Positions 5,280-5,448 of a DNA stretch of 5,448 nucleotides are shown here, one piece after another. This DNA comes from Desulfobulbaceae bacterium (GTDB lineage: Bacteria > Desulfobacterota > Desulfobulbia > Desulfobulbales > Desulfocapsaceae), in contig DAOVUU010000207.1 of assembly GCA_030632405.1 (NCBI GenBank), positions 1-5,448 on the forward strand, given 5' to 3'. Each line of letters opens with the position of its first letter. The stretch's first letter is position 1. The translations under genes and the position numbers were made by a program. Under the pieces are notes generated by a model that was not told where the DNA came from, made no database searches, and saw only the letters and a list, made by a program, of their open reading frames with translations.

Positions 5280-5284
5280 TTAGC

Positions 5285-5448
5285 GTGTTACGAATTGGTT
5301 TGTTTTTAGCTACGAATATGGCGATATTGATCTTGCTCGGTATTGTTATGAATGTCTTGGGGATTGATTCTCGAAGTAGTTCCGGACTGCTTGTGATGGC
5401 TGCTATGTTTGGTATGGGTGGCTCATTTATCTCCCTTGCAATGTCCAA
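5285..5448 (+). CDS. htpX: Membrane zinc metalloprotease HtpX, N-terminal part (cut by window edge)
   Basis: HtpX is an inner-membrane M48-family zinc protease that, with FtsH, degrades misfolded membrane proteins, often under heat or envelope stress. The 54 visible residues begin [15 protein letters not shown] and continue through [29 protein letters not shown]. This tracks the E. coli HtpX N-terminus closely (MRIALFLLTN, then [22 protein letters not shown]) and covers two membrane segments (about 3-24 and 33-53). The HExxH zinc site lies beyond the right edge and cannot be checked. The start is GTG with a strong GGAGGA site. It is divergent from the esterase-sirtuin operon, with a 566-bp non-coding gap that is long enough for complex regulation, though no specific stress operator is evident. 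Confidence 0.93.
   Translation, partial: MLRIGLFLATNMAILILLGIVMNVLGIDSRSSSGLLVMAAMFGMGGSFISLAMS

Larger units (their letters stand above)
4910..5284. other. Non-coding AT-rich region upstream of htpX
   Basis: About 375 bp with no credible gene on either strand. It holds the htpX leader and presumably its promoter. I see no riboswitch consensus, tRNA or terminator that I can name. The short AT stem ATAAA/TTTAT before a T6 run (5087-5106) is too weak to call a terminator. No clear heat-shock sigma-factor promoter (CTTGAA with CCCCAT) is visible. Confidence 0.5.

Overview
The window reads as a piece of chromosome from a Gram-negative bacterium of moderate GC. The gene set (an LctP-type lactate permease, SelO, a small zinc-ribbon protein, a sirtuin, an EstB-type carboxylesterase and HtpX) and its style suggest a lactate-using sulfate reducer or a relative in the Desulfobacterota. 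That placement is an inference from gene content, not a proof. There are no RNA genes, CRISPR arrays, phage genes or complete insertion sequences.

Layout from left to right. Positions 1-213 (minus) hold the first 71 residues of an L-lactate permease family transporter that runs off the left edge. Positions 334-1944 (minus) encode an intact SelO protein adenylyltransferase with a C-terminal Cys-Ser-Ser tail. Directly upstream, only 22 bp from the selO start codon, sits a 191-bp miniature transposable element (1967-2157) with perfect 12-bp terminal inverted repeats and a perfect 8-bp target duplication. It splits the selO ribosome binding site from its older upstream region, including a 7+7 bp palindrome that the target duplication partly copied. 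Positions 2264-2506 (minus) encode a small CxxC/CxxC zinc-ribbon protein. Divergent from it, under a good sigma70-type promoter, is a 235-residue polytopic membrane protein of unknown function (2594-3301, plus). This gene converges with a 2-bp gap on a translationally coupled minus-strand pair: an alpha/beta-hydrolase carboxylesterase (4059-4718) followed by a Sir2-family NAD-dependent deacylase (3304-4059), overlapping as TGATG. A 566-bp AT-rich, non-coding stretch (4719-5284) with several inverted repeats, including one large imperfect hairpin, then leads to the start of the membrane metalloprotease gene htpX (5285 to the right edge, plus).

Functionally this is mostly a housekeeping and stress-response neighbourhood: protein AMPylation under redox stress (SelO), NAD-dependent lysine deacylation (Sir2), ester or thioester hydrolysis, and membrane protein quality control (HtpX). 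The genes form several independent units rather than one large operon. The least ordinary signals are the miniature element inserted in the selO leader, the coupled hydrolase-sirtuin pair, and the large hairpin between the esterase operon and htpX.
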